The notes: generated by a model not told the origin, from the letters alone. Shown: positions 51,490 through 61,108, numbered from the stretch's first letter. The stretch is 64,000 nucleotides of DNA from Nitrospira sp. CG24A (GCA_002869925.2 NEWT02000035.1:327015-391014), one strand, 5' to 3'. Numbers and translations are program-made.

Positions 51490-52337
51490 CAACATTCTCC
51501 TTTATAAAAGGTTATCGCACGGCTACAAAATGCTCTTCTACTCCCACAGGGAATGATTGCGACCCGTAATCATCATATCGGCTTGAGCATGCCCTCTCCC
51601 CATGCAGGGCCATTCTCAATTCGGCCTTCTCGATGAACTTCATGTGCGCCTCGGTCAGCTATACGCACGAAAGGCCTCGCTGGGATTCAGTCTCGAACAC
51701 CTCGTGAGAGCATGCATGAAAAATCCTGACTCCGAAAAATACAGGCAAGTTACGCACCTAATCTGAACTGCCTGTGATCGTTGGCATTATCACGGTTTTG
51801 CCCTGAATTGCGCCTGAACGGAAACGCCTAGAGTGCGCACACCACAGTCTATGTGAATCGAAAAGGATTCAGTCCTGAATCTAAAGAGATACAGGGAGTC
51901 TTCGTTTCCCGAATAGGCGATGCTAGTCTGACTTCAGATGGAACCACGCATGCACATGAGGACTGCCAGGCGTAGACACTCCTCATCGCGTCAACCATCG
52001 CTCCACCGCGTAAGGAAAACGACGGGGGCATTCGGGGCACTGCCGGTGCCCGGTATAATTGGAGTTGGCCAGAAGCCGTGAACGCGGAAAGTGTCCCATA
52101 GACGTTGGCATGTAGACATCCAACACTCATGCCAGATTTCCAGACCCCGTAGAATGCAGAATGCATGCTCCTATCCCCTCTAGGGTACCGTCTCTCGCGA
52201 TGCGTACCTCCGCTCATCAAAGCAGAAGAGTCTAAAAATAAGCACTGAACAATATAAAAAATGCCTCGCTGCACCTGAATCTCTCAGCATGCACTGCATC
52301 GGCAGACCTCGCGTGGGCAAGATCTGTGATCCGACTT
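51490..52337. other. 848-bp gene-poor stretch
   Basis: Open frames here lack start signals and have composition unlike their neighbours. A minus-strand frame across 51849-52274 was judged spurious. No RNA gene, repeat or clear promoter recognised. Confidence 0.5.
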
Positions 52338-54434
52338 TTAGAATGGCGTAAATCTCAAGGTTCCGTTCAGCGTAATCGGTGGCACGGTGAACCCTGAACT
52401 CGACGGTACCACCACACCCGAAAATACTGCCGTCCCTGCTGACCTGTTGACCGTGACAGTACCCTGGCAACTTATATTCAACGCAGAACCGCAGGCCCAG
52501 TGGTTCGTTAGCACTCCGGCGCTATAGTCTTGGAAGCTCAGCGCCGTGAGCTCGCCAGTTGTTCGATCGGAATATAAGACGACACCTTCACCATGCGTGC
52601 TGAAAATATCCCCTTCGATCCAAGCACCACCTATAGTATTGCCTGAAATAGATACAGAGGTTTGCGGATTCGCCTCAAACTTCCCGCCGATTTCAGATGG
52701 GGCATTCGACACTGTCAGCGTGCCCCCACCACCGCCGACACCTCCTCCCCCACCACCGGGAATGATCGCGAGGGTGAATGCCTTCTGATGAGACTGTTGC
52801 GGCGTGCCGCTGTCCAGCACGCGGATCGTGAAGGTCGAAGTTCCAGCACTCGTCGGAATACCGCTGAGCTGTCCGGTAGATGGATTCAGTGTGACCCCGA
52901 CCGGCAAGGACCCAGACACGACACTCCACGTGAAAACCGGGGTCCCACCCGATGCGGCCAACGTCGTGCTGTACGCCGTGCCGACCGTTCCCACTGGCAA
53001 GAGCGAGGGACTGGTGATCGTCACTGGCACCACGCCAGAAGGACTGATCGTCAGGCTCAACTGCTTGGTCGCTGTTCCTCCCGCCGAATCGGTTACTTTA
53101 ACGGTGATGATTGTCGTCCCTGCCGTGGTCGCGACCCCGGAGATGACGCCTGAGGGATTCAACGATAGGCCCACCGGCAACGGACTCGATCCTGGATTCA
53201 GGCTCCACACATAGCCAGGAGTGCCTCCAGTCGCCGCCAATGTCTGGTTGTAGCTAACCCCAACCGTCCCTCCAGGCAACGTCAGCGTGCTCACCTTCAA
53301 TAGGCTTGCCTTTTTCACTAAACAGTTCGGCACTGAGAAGTCGATTGCTGAGGGACCGACATTGACCACGTCGGTCACTAGCGTGATCGTGAATGTCTGA
53401 ATATTAAACTCAATTGCGCTCAACGTGGCCACACTGTTCCGGCGCATCCCCACACGGAACGTCCCATCGGCGGCAGTGACAGCAAAGTCCTTTCCAGAGT
53501 AATTGGTCCCGTTCGTTTCCACGAACAGATTTGCCACCGGCTGATTGTTGGCATCTCGAACACAGCCTGAAATGAAGACGGTGTCAAACACTTGATCCGC
53601 ATTCCAATAGCTAAAATGTGTCACGATTCCTTCGTAGTACCGGTTGGGTGCCGTCCCCTGGAGTGTTGCGCTCCCTTCTTCCTTCCATAGTCCGGTGCTC
53701 TCATCGAAGAAGAATAACGGAATGGTGGCGGGTGGAGCTGGGGAGAGCGTGCCAAGCGGGATACGAATCGTCGCGGTCTTGCCCGTTGCCAGGTTATAGC
53801 GCGTCCCACTATTGTCGCGAATGTCGATCAGCAAGGCGCCAAAACTCTCAATCGGCACCGGAGATCCGTCTCCAGCAGAGACCCCGTTGAAATCCCCCGG
53901 CATCAGGTTGGCATCGACGGCCGGATTGATCGGGGTAACGGCTACATTGACGGTGCCAGCGGCGGCGCCGCCATTCTTGGGAACGAGCCCATCGGCAGGC
54001 AGATTGACCCGCGCAGTCGAGTTCGGCACGGTGACGATTCCGCCAGTCGCAACGGTCACCGGTGTGACCACGCCAGTCGGCAGGAGCCGCACTCTCAGGC
54101 TCGTGGTTTGCCCTTCCGTCACGCGGGCAACGGGAAACGCTTCGGCAAAGCCGGTGGCTTCGACATGCACGACCGCACGGTCACCGACAGCGGCCGCAAC
54201 GGTGAAACTGCCGTTTGCGGCTGACGTGGCAGATCCAGCGGTCGTACTCACTGTGGCACCAGCCACCGCCGAGCCATTCGCTGCGGATACCACCTGGCCT
54301 GAGACCGTACCTGTTTGCACCGTAGCTGGGGGAGCCCCTCCGCCACCGTCCTCACCGCATGCGGCGAGGACGCACAAGAGTGGAAGTGCACACATGAACT
54401 GCATCAGCCTGTTACCGGCACGTAAGAACGCCAT
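52338..54434 (-). CDS. Large surface lipoprotein with Ig-like (He_PIG) domains
   Basis: A 698-residue protein. The lipobox LCVLAAC (Cys ~25) is followed by a carboxypeptidase-regulatory-like fold (SGQVVSAANGSAVAGATVST), a middle region with SGCVRDANNQPVANLFVETN, and at least two He_PIG/Ig-like repeats (LAATGGTPGYVWSLNPGSSP; LAASGGTPVFTWSVVSGSLP, each with a following GVATTAGTTT/GIPTSAGTST strand). A Gly-rich linker (GGGGGVGGGGG) precedes the C-terminal domain. Probably exposed on the outer membrane and used in adhesion or matrix building. ATG 54434 has AGGAG 7 bases upstream. Confidence 0.75.
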   Translation of the reverse strand: MAFLRAGNRLMQFMCALPLLCVLAACGEDGGGGAPPATVQTGTVSGQVVSAANGSAVAGATVSTTAGSATSAANGSFTVAAAVGDRAVVHVEATGFAEAFPVARVTEGQTTSLRVRLLPTGVVTPVTVATGGIVTVPNSTARVNLPADGLVPKNGGAAAGTVNVAVTPINPAVDANLMPGDFNGVSAGDGSPVPIESFGALLIDIRDNSGTRYNLATGKTATIRIPLGTLSPAPPATIPLFFFDESTGLWKEEGSATLQGTAPNRYYEGIVTHFSYWNADQVFDTVFISGCVRDANNQPVANLFVETNGTNYSGKDFAVTAADGTFRVGMRRNSVATLSAIEFNIQTFTITLVTDVVNVGPSAIDFSVPNCLVKKASLLKVSTLTLPGGTVGVSYNQTLAATGGTPGYVWSLNPGSSPLPVGLSLNPSGVISGVATTAGTTIITVKVTDSAGGTATKQLSLTISPSGVVPVTITSPSLLPVGTVGTAYSTTLAASGGTPVFTWSVVSGSLPVGVTLNPSTGQLSGIPTSAGTSTFTIRVLDSGTPQQSHQKAFTLAIIPGGGGGGVGGGGGTLTVSNAPSEIGGKFEANPQTSVSISGNTIGGAWIEGDIFSTHGEGVVLYSDRTTGELTALSFQDYSAGVLTNHWACGSALNISCQGTVTVNRSAGTAVFSGVVVPSSSGFTVPPITLNGTLRFTPF

Positions 54435-55520
54435 ATTCATGCTCCTGGGTGAAATATCTAAATCCTATTCGGTCTGAGTACCTACACCTATTCACGCCCG
54501 CATCATGTCGTATCCACACGAAGACAAACCAAACCCTCGCCCGTCATGCTTCAAGCCAATACGGACGTGCTTGCCTGTGCCGATGCCAGACAGACGATCG
54601 ACTGCTGTTCGATAAAAACGAGATACAGGGAGGAGGAGAACAGAGACGCGACTAGGTAAGGAGACTATGCGTGCGTGCAAGCTCGACACCAGGGTACAAA
54701 GAGGGAGAGTAATGCCTCGCCACGTACAGGCCACAGTTCCCTTCATGCGCTTCCTCGTTCCAGCCATGATCGCACCATTAAGGATCGCGAAACGACGCCG
54801 CACTATAGTGATGCCCATACACGCAGTCAATATCAAATCCGGCATTTGGGAAGTATTTCGAAAATAAATATGTTAACCATAACTACTTGCACAGTAGCCC
54901 ACACGCAAACGGTATACCTGCGTAGTAAAACAGAATTAGTCTGAACCACGTATAGGCTGAACGACGAGTCGGCAGGCCCTTAATCGAGAGAAATGAACTA
55001 CTGAGGAGTCAGTGGACGCATAGTTAATTCAAGTGGTTGCGAGATGATTGTGTTGCAATCAATCGCACCTCCGGCGACCACATCGTTGACCTCACTCTCT
55101 CATCCGTCGGCTTACGCTTGCCTGCATGCGCTCTCGACGCTCTGCTCCTGGGCGCTAAGTAGCCTCACCCTGAGGCGTTCTTGATGTTCACATGAAACGT
55201 GAAGGGTAAAACGTTAGGCATACGGGGCACGGACGGTTGGTCGGGTCTATCTCGTTCATCTTGCCTATCCCGTCTATTCGGTCTGTCTTGTTGGATAGAC
55301 AACCCACCAGACGAACCAAAGGAACCAGACGAGCAAGAGAGGCGAGCGTGCTGGGGTAAACCGCAAGAGGGGGGAAATTTATGGAAGGAGGGCTGCAAAG
55401 AATGGGTGCGGGCTAGGCAGGCTTTTAGAAGAACATGGCGATCAGGTTCAGCACTTGCTTTATACGGTAGCGACTCCCATTGTGAGGCAGTTCCTCTCGG
55501 TGCAATTCGAATAACGCTGG
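54435..55520. other. 1.1-kb gene-poor stretch with a repeat tract
   Basis: No credible gene. At 55192-55217 a heptamer-type run (GTGAAGGGTAAAACG) appears. From 55226 to 55350 follows a low-complexity tract of TCGGGTCTATCTCGTT/CCAGACGAACCAAAGGAACC type, with inverted TGTC...GACA pieces, typical of a dispersed intergenic element. The remaining sequence is featureless. Confidence 0.55.
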
Positions 55521-55920
55521 CTAATCGGCTCCGAACAGATCGAGATCCAATGGGGCCGCGGCGACAATTCGTTTATAATCGGAAGGTCATGCAGAAGCGC
55601 GGTGGCGGCGATCAGGAGGTCTGGCAGCGGAACGCTTTGACCTTTTCTGGCAAGCTGATGGCCCAAGCGGGCTGCCCGATCCCATGTCTGGTCCAAGATT
55701 GGGGCCTGTTCGAGCGCCGCCAGTTGTTCATTAAGGATCGCCATCCGTTCCGAGGCTTTGACACCGATGAGCAGTTCTGCTCGAATCGGCCAACATATCC
55801 ACACGGAACCTGCTATGAGGAGTTCTTTCAGTCGATCCTTCAGAGCGTCATGCCCTTGCAATCCGCCAGAATCCAGACGCTGGTGTCAATGATGCACGGC
55901 CCGATATCAGGAGCGGGCAT
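55521..55920 (-). pseudogene. VapC-type PIN toxin gene with frameshifts
   Basis: From ATG 55920 the frame gives IIDTSVWILADCKG, the start of a PIN domain with its first Asp, then stops. A different frame continues DALKDRLKELLIAGSVWICW, AELLIG (Glu ligand) and SVPLPDLLIAATALLHDLPI (third acid). Near 55570 a second shift leads to RIVAAAPLDLDLFGAD and a stop at 55521. At least two indels break the ribonuclease, so it is inactive unless the sequence is wrong. The antitoxin upstream overlaps by 14 bases. Confidence 0.8.
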
Positions 55921-56137
55921 GCGTGCAACGGCGGAGAGAACGGAACTCGGCTTCGGTAGCTTCAAAGACTCCTGTGCCCAAAGCGTGTGCCAACGCCTTG
56001 CGATGCTCTAACCTCACCAGTTCCTCAAGAGCTTTCGCGATGGTCTCTCGCTTGGTTCGCAAGCGGGTCAATCGCCTCGCTTCAGCCAGCAGTTGGTGAT
56101 CCAGCGCCACGGAAAGTCGTTTTGTCGTACCAGCCAT
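55907..56137 (-). CDS. VapB-like antitoxin
   Basis: A 76-residue protein starting MAGTTKRLSVALDHQLLAEA with TKRETIAKALEELVRLEHRK, a ribbon-helix-helix-type VapB antitoxin (DUF2191-like). It represses the operon and covers the VapC active site. The 14-base overlap with the broken vapC shows that the pair was one unit. The start at 56137 was chosen on family length; the frame is open 13 codons further. Confidence 0.8.
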   Translation of the reverse strand: MAGTTKRLSVALDHQLLAEARRLTRLRTKRETIAKALEELVRLEHRKALAHALGTGVFEATEAEFRSLRRCTHARS

Positions 56138-56254
56138 AGGCAGCACAATATTTTGATTGTGATGCCAAGTCAACAAATCGGAAGTCTGAACTTCGTTTGG
56201 AGGTGGGGGTCAAGAAAAGACAAAGAGCAAATAGCCGATAGCTCGGAGTTCATG

Positions 56255-56292
56255 ACAAAGGGCTCAACGAGTTGCCTCGCTGAGCCCTTTGT
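56255..56292 (-). terminator. Strong hairpin after the cupredoxin gene
   Basis: ACAAAGGGCTCA and TGAGCCCTTTGT form a perfect 12-bp stem with a 14-base loop, 33 bp downstream of the cupredoxin stop on the minus strand. There is no long T tract, so termination would be partial or the hairpin protects the mRNA 3' end. Confidence 0.65.
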
Positions 56293-56324
56293 GTGCGGGT
56301 TACCCCGCTCAAATATGTACGAGC

Positions 56325-57119
56325 TTACTTGATTTCAGCCTTGAGGTTAGCAGTCCCACCATCGGCTACATCGACATCAAACTCCACTTTCTTACCCTTG
56401 GCGGCAAACGGATGCCAGGCAACCACTTTGTGCTTACCGGCCGGCACATCCTTGATCTCGAAGGAGCCATCATCCTTCACGACCGCAAAGTGCGGGCTCG
56501 ACACCGGGAGGAAGAAACCCTGCATAAACTCATGCTGGTCGCACTGTAAACGATAGAATCCATCCTTTTCGGCTCCACCGCGGAACACCACTGGCTTGTC
56601 GAGCTTGTCACCCTTCTTGGCCAAACCGATATTGAAACCGGTGGCCGAGCTGGTGCCCTTCACCACAAAGCTGTGTGGATTATGGAGCACGCCTTGAACC
56701 GACTTGGGATCATCCGGATCGGCGTCATGGTTCTCAACCTTGAAGGACTTGTTATTTACCACCACACCGGCAAACGGCATAAACTCGCAGAATTCCGCAA
56801 CTATCTCAGTGCCCTGATACCCATCGACGAACGCCTTATCTTCGACATCGATGACGGCAACCACCGCGTTCTTCAGACCACCATCCTTACCGACTTCGAT
56901 GGTCTTCAAGAACCGCTTATCCCCATCCATCAATTCCTTGTGAGGATTCTTCGGACAGAACTTGGGATTGGGGAACTTCGAAAACAAAAACTCCTTTTGC
57001 TCGGACTTTCCGGCAAAGGTCACCTTGCCGGAAATCGTTCCGCCTGCAAACGAGGTGAGAGGCGCCGCGACGAACGCGACGGCTGCCACGCCAAATATGA
57101 TTGATAATGCACTCTTCAT
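56325..57119 (-). CDS. Periplasmic cupredoxin-like protein 1
   Basis: A 264-residue protein with a signal peptide (MKSALSIIFGVAAVAFVAAP). A plastocyanin-like Cu site is suggested by HNPHSF (~146), then LQCDQHEFMQGFF (~191; Cys-His-Met spacing). The C-terminal DGSFEIKDVPAGKHKVVAWH is a carboxypeptidase-regulatory-like strand set. FCPKNPHKEL near 50 adds a further Cys. Probably a copper-binding electron carrier or copper store. AAGGAGG lies upstream of the ATG. It is followed by a strong hairpin. Confidence 0.8.
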   Translation of the reverse strand: MKSALSIIFGVAAVAFVAAPLTSFAGGTISGKVTFAGKSEQKEFLFSKFPNPKFCPKNPHKELMDGDKRFLKTIEVGKDGGLKNAVVAVIDVEDKAFVDGYQGTEIVAEFCEFMPFAGVVVNNKSFKVENHDADPDDPKSVQGVLHNPHSFVVKGTSSATGFNIGLAKKGDKLDKPVVFRGGAEKDGFYRLQCDQHEFMQGFFLPVSSPHFAVVKDDGSFEIKDVPAGKHKVVAWHPFAAKGKKVEFDVDVADGGTANLKAEIK

Positions 57120-57366
57120 GGGACTGCCTCCTTGTGATTAACGATAGACCCTGATTCCTAGCTCGCTGTACCCTTCCTGTATCCACCGGCCTGATGAGAG
57201 AAAAGTGGGAACGGCTTCCTCTCTGGTGTGCTCGATCGACGACATGCTGGCGAGGCTGGTCTGGGACCGAGTATATATATAAAATCCTACCGTATCCTGT
57301 CAATCTGAAGCAAGTGGGTGAAAATCCTCCTCAGTGGAACACGGTGGACTGTCACTACCCGATAGC

Positions 57367-57819
57367 CTAGCCTTTGTTCGTTCTGGTCAACCCAAGCAAC
57401 TTTATCGACTCCTGCGCAGCGGTACGGGCTTTAGTCGCGGGATTAAGAAGCTGTCCTGGATCGGCATGGATTCCGATATCCGACACACGACTGCACTGCC
57501 GGATCACTTCGTTGAGAGAAGCCATGGCATCGGTTCCATGTCCATCTGACAGTGGAAGCTGTTTGATAATCGCTTTGGCAAAGCGCGCTGCCTCTCCGCA
57601 ATGATGAACAATGGCCTTGGCATCTCCCATGCCACCATGCGCCACCATGTCTTCAACGTTCTGCATCAGACCATCGCCTTGCTCTCGCAGATTGGCACTG
57701 GATGGTTCCACTGCGCGTGCTTGGCCCCCATCTGGAGGAGTGGGAAACCACAAGCCTGCAACGCCTACCAATGCGACGACCAGCAAACTTCTGCTCTTGA
57801 TCATCTGAAATGGGTTCAC
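57367..57819 (-). CDS. SmbP-like small metal-binding protein 1
   Basis: A 150-residue exported protein (signal SLLVVALVGVAGLWFP) whose helical core MVAHGGMGDAKAIVHHCGEA, then MASLNEVIRQCSRVSDIGIH, matches the SmbP-like pattern of His-rich helices that bind Cu(II) and other metals in ammonia- and nitrite-oxidisers. It starts at GTG 57819 with AAGGAGG close by, or ATG 57804. It lies 247 bp upstream of cupredoxin 1. A paralogue is at 59.9 kb. Confidence 0.75.
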   Translation of the reverse strand: MNPFQMIKSRSLLVVALVGVAGLWFPTPPDGGQARAVEPSSANLREQGDGLMQNVEDMVAHGGMGDAKAIVHHCGEAARFAKAIIKQLPLSDGHGTDAMASLNEVIRQCSRVSDIGIHADPGQLLNPATKARTAAQESIKLLGLTRTNKG

Positions 57820-57866
57820 ACCCCTCCTTAATCCACATGACTCACAAAGGTTTCACTGCAAAAAAA

Positions 57867-58165
57867 CTAACGGAGAGTCAGCCTCATGCTGAGGCGACAC
57901 CCCTGATCGTTGACGACCTGCACGAACTCCTGCGCGGTGAGCTGGCGCCTTGATCGATGTTCACCATTTTGGGTTTACCCTGATGAGTTACCGGCATGTA
58001 TAACACATCAACGGCTGACAGATCTCCAGCGCGATAGCGATCTTCGCTGCCAGCACCGTCCGGCTGGCCCAGCTTACAACGGCGATCAGGCATACAACCA
58101 CCTTGGCCATCGAGATGTACGTCGTATCCCGTGCCACACCTGGTTGGCCTTGTTGATGCTCAACC
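57867..58165 (-). pseudogene. Possible degraded gene between SmbP and FGE-like genes
   Basis: The minus strand has a protein-like frame, GYDVHLDGQGGCMPDRRCKL and SAVDVLYMPVTHQGKPKMVN (58150-57945). A one-base shift gives RQLTAQEFVQVVNDQGCRLS up to a stop at 57867. The two parts look like one coding unit broken by a frameshift. No family recognised. Low confidence. Confidence 0.35.
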
Positions 58166-58248
58166 CGCACAGCACGTAGTCTGAACCTTGTGCTGATGAT
58201 GGCCTCGCATTATAGTGGACCACCTCTAATTCACGGTGTTCGATCGTC

Positions 58249-59160
58249 ATGCAGGACAGCCGCCACACCACTCGACACAGCAACCAACTTCCCAGACCTC
58301 TTCACGCCTTGAGATATATCCTCATGGCGATACTCATAGGTGCATCGCTGCTTCGCACTGCATCGGCGGCGGCGATCGATCCTGTCGAAGCCATTGCCGC
58401 GCTCGCCAGCAGCGCTCCCATGCTGACGGTCGCCGAAGGCCCCTTTATCATGGGCACCGCCCGCACAAGCCACGAACCGTTCAGCTTCGATCTCCAGTAC
58501 GACGACACAGAACAGCCACAGCGTCGCGTCTGGCTCAGTCAGTATGACATCGATCGGAACGAAGTAAGCCTGGGAGAGTATCTGCTGTGGCTACGACAGC
58601 AACAGCGCTCCCTTCCCGGTGAACTGCGGAAACTGATTGAGCATGTCACAACGATCCATGCCATGCAGCCCGAGACACTGACACGTTGGCCGGCACTCTA
58701 CGTCACCTGGCCTGAGGCTTCGGACTATTGTCGCGCACGTGATAAGCGGCTGCCGACGGAAGCCGAGTGGGAGAAAGCGGCGCGGGGGGACAGTGGCAAG
58801 CTCTTTCCTTGGGGACAGAGCCCCCCCACGCCGGCGCTCGCGATGTTCGGGCAGTATCACGCTCACGAGATTCCCATCGTGGCTTCTGTGGACAGTGGAG
58901 AAGAAGGGCGAAGCCCCTATGGCCTGCATCATATGGCGGGAAACGCGGCCGAATGGGTCGAAGACTGGTTCGGGATCGACTATTATGCGACCATGCCGGA
59001 TCGCAACCCCCACGGACCTGCCAATGGCCGATACAAGGTGGTGCGCGGAGGATCGTGGAAAAGCGCGCCGGCGTTGCTGCGAACGGCTACCAGAAGCGGA
59101 GCATCGCCGGATCGGCGCGCCTCGACCATTGGATTTCGCTGCGCACGATCCGTGCACTAG
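58249..59160 (+). CDS. Exported FGE-like (SUMF1-fold) protein 3
   Basis: A 303-residue protein with a signal/anchor helix (LRYILMAILIGASLLRTASA). SUMF1 blocks are LTVAEGPFIMGTARTSHEPF, YCRARDKRLPTEAEWEKAAR, GLHHMAGNAAEWVEDWFGID and YKVVRGGSWKSAPALLRTAT. It lacks the catalytic Cys pair, like the two in the oxidase operon. No strong ribosome binding site; an internal ATG (residue 26) would remove the basic leader. Probably periplasmic and structural. It is followed after 19 bp by a PsbP-like gene. Confidence 0.83.
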   Translation: MQDSRHTTRHSNQLPRPLHALRYILMAILIGASLLRTASAAAIDPVEAIAALASSAPMLTVAEGPFIMGTARTSHEPFSFDLQYDDTEQPQRRVWLSQYDIDRNEVSLGEYLLWLRQQQRSLPGELRKLIEHVTTIHAMQPETLTRWPALYVTWPEASDYCRARDKRLPTEAEWEKAARGDSGKLFPWGQSPPTPALAMFGQYHAHEIPIVASVDSGEEGRSPYGLHHMAGNAAEWVEDWFGIDYYATMPDRNPHGPANGRYKVVRGGSWKSAPALLRTATRSGASPDRRASTIGFRCARSVH

Positions 59161-59179
59161 CAGGAGGTGACGGGAACTC

Positions 59180-59800
59180 ATGAGAACGCAGATGGTGTGG
59201 GCTGGCTTTTTGATTGCGATAGTGATGGGTCTTTCCATGACGACCCACGCCTCCCTTGCCGCTGCGTCGGACGATGACATACGCGCATGGAAAGTCTATA
59301 CGAATGCACGCTTCGGCTTTTCCGTCCGTTACCCCGAAAACTGGCGGCTTGGCAATCCGATATCGGACGGGGTCGGCGTCATGCTCCACCCGCCAATCGA
59401 CAACAGCCTTGTGGCATTATCCGGCCACATGAATGTCTTGGAGGGCAAGAGCCAGGACGGACGACAGACACTCGATGAATTTGCCATGGCCCATCGCCGA
59501 ATTATCACGGAACTCTTCGGCAAGAAAACGATCACGGTGACGTGGCGGAAGGATCAGGAGATGTCGCTGGCCGGATTCCCCGCGAAACGATTGACCTTCA
59601 CCTATTCGAATGATAAGCAGGCCAAGATGATCGAACACCACATCTTTTCACTCGGCCGCAACGAGGGTCGCGGGATACGAATCAAAGTACCTCTCTCGGC
59701 AGAAGCACAGGTGCTTCCACTGGTCACCAGAATGCTGGAGACCTATCAGCCGGGGCGAGACCAGAATGCAGTCAGCCCTCTCGTGCCAGCCCCGCGATAA
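59180..59800 (+). CDS. Exported PsbP-like protein
   Basis: A 206-residue protein. After a signal peptide (MVWAGFLIAIVMGLSMTTHA) come TNARFGFSVRYPENWRLG and ISDGVGVMLHPP, the PsbP/MOG1-like fold used for small extracytoplasmic binding proteins. AGGAGGTGA precedes the ATG. Co-transcribed with FGE-like protein 3. Confidence 0.75.
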   Translation: MRTQMVWAGFLIAIVMGLSMTTHASLAAASDDDIRAWKVYTNARFGFSVRYPENWRLGNPISDGVGVMLHPPIDNSLVALSGHMNVLEGKSQDGRQTLDEFAMAHRRIITELFGKKTITVTWRKDQEMSLAGFPAKRLTFTYSNDKQAKMIEHHIFSLGRNEGRGIRIKVPLSAEAQVLPLVTRMLETYQPGRDQNAVSPLVPAPR

Positions 59801-59907
59801 GGCTCGTGAAACGTCGTTTGTGAAGCGTGAAGCGCGGTACGGGTGAAGCAGGCTGAAGGCTGAAGTGTTCGGATCTTCAGCTTCTAGCCTTCAGATCGCG
59901 CCCGTTA

Positions 59908-60324
59908 CTATGCACCACTATCTCTTAGCGCATTGAGATGCCTCACTGCCTCCCTGACTGCCGCACGGGCTTTGGCGGCAGGATTCAAACTGGCTCCGGG
60001 ATCGACCTTATCGCCCATCTCAGCCACCCGCGTACACTGTTTGATGGCTTCCTGCAAATGAGGCACGGCGTCCTTGCCATGCTCATCGGTGAGCGGTAAC
60101 GATTTGAGAATCGCGTCCGCATGTTTCGCCACTTCACCGCAGTGATGCACGATGGCCTTCCCATCACCCATCCCTCCGTGCATGACCATGTCTTCGGCAT
60201 CTCGCAGCATCGCTTTCCCGCGGTCCTGGAGATTCTTCGGCGACTCCGCATGAGCGAAGGACATCGCAACTAAGAGAGACAGTGCGACGACGCTGAGGGC
60301 TTGAACGGTTCTATTTTTTACCAT
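59908..60324 (-). CDS. SmbP-like small metal-binding protein 2
   Basis: A 138-residue paralogue of the protein at 57.4 kb. Signal SVVALSLLVAMSFAHA; core MVMHGGMGDGKAIVHHCGEV, LPLTDEHGKDAVPHLQEAI and QCTRVAEMGDKVDPG. It is encoded 10 bp downstream of cupredoxin 2, so the pair is a single operon. Confidence 0.8.
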   Translation of the reverse strand: MVKNRTVQALSVVALSLLVAMSFAHAESPKNLQDRGKAMLRDAEDMVMHGGMGDGKAIVHHCGEVAKHADAILKSLPLTDEHGKDAVPHLQEAIKQCTRVAEMGDKVDPGASLNPAAKARAAVREAVRHLNALRDSGA

Positions 60325-60334
60325 GAGTCTTCGG

Positions 60335-61108
60335 TCATTTCGCGTCGAATTGGACGTCGACCGTGGCGGTACCGTTCGGCTCGACCGTCAATTCCCGTTC
60401 CTGGACACCCAGAATCGGGTGCCAGGCCTTTACGCGGTAGGTGCCTGGCGGAAGGTCCCCGATGGAAAATGCGCCGGCCGCGTCCGTCACGGCATAATAG
60501 GGATTGTCGATCGCGTACCCCCAATTCTGCATGTAGGGATGCACGCCGCACTGCATCGTGAAGACTCTACGCCCCTTCACTAAATGTACGATATCGGTGG
60601 TCCCGGTCGCTTTCAGCGAAGGCCGATGCAGGACAATATCCACCCCAGCCTGGTCGTAGGCATAGCCCTGAATATCGTGCGACACAGGATCTCGATTGGT
60701 CACGGTCAGTTGTCGCTTATCGCTCACGACCGTGACGAAGGGAAGAAACTGGCACACGTTGGCTTCGACCTGGGCCTCCGTAAAGGTGAAGGGTTTCCCG
60801 CTCCGCACCCCTTCCACGACGATCACCACATCCTTGAGACCGCCGCTTTGTCCGACATGCACTTCCTTGAGCAACCGATGGCCGTCACCATCGGAAAGGG
60901 CGCCACAGAACGTGCTGTCCGGGTATCGGCGCAACTCGAATTCTTTGGGCTCCGGTGCAGTCCCTTGAAACGTCACCCTGCCCCGCAATACCGCTCCGTC
61001 AGTCACGACCACTGTGTCATACGCGCGTGCCGGTACAAGGGCTCCGAACCCCATACTGACTTGCACAACCGCGCCAAGACACAGGGCCGTCACGATCGAC
61101 CGTTTCAC
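60335..61108 (-). CDS. Periplasmic cupredoxin-like protein 2
   Basis: A 257-residue paralogue of cupredoxin 1. Signal LCLGAVVQVSMGFGALVPAR. Copper ligands are likely in DPVSHDIQGYAY and MQCGVHPYMQNWGY (His, Cys, His, Met). The C-terminal domain is SIGDLPPGTYRVKAWHPILG. The start is GTG 61108 with GAGGAGG upstream. It heads an operon with SmbP 2 and may receive copper or electrons from the multicopper-oxidase-like protein upstream. Confidence 0.8.
   Translation of the reverse strand: MKRSIVTALCLGAVVQVSMGFGALVPARAYDTVVVTDGAVLRGRVTFQGTAPEPKEFELRRYPDSTFCGALSDGDGHRLLKEVHVGQSGGLKDVVIVVEGVRSGKPFTFTEAQVEANVCQFLPFVTVVSDKRQLTVTNRDPVSHDIQGYAYDQAGVDIVLHRPSLKATGTTDIVHLVKGRRVFTMQCGVHPYMQNWGYAIDNPYYAVTDAAGAFSIGDLPPGTYRVKAWHPILGVQERELTVEPNGTATVDVQFDAK

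Noticed and set aside
51849..52274. 141-residue minus-strand open frame
   Set aside because: No ribosome binding site, no recognisable domain, and atypical composition. Treated as spurious.
57303..57360. Possible cobalamin riboswitch-like sequence (GGTGAAAATCC followed by ACTGTCACT)
   Set aside because: On the plus strand it has no downstream plus-strand gene, the conserved core and B12 box are incomplete, and the segment lies in the short gap next to the SmbP stop.
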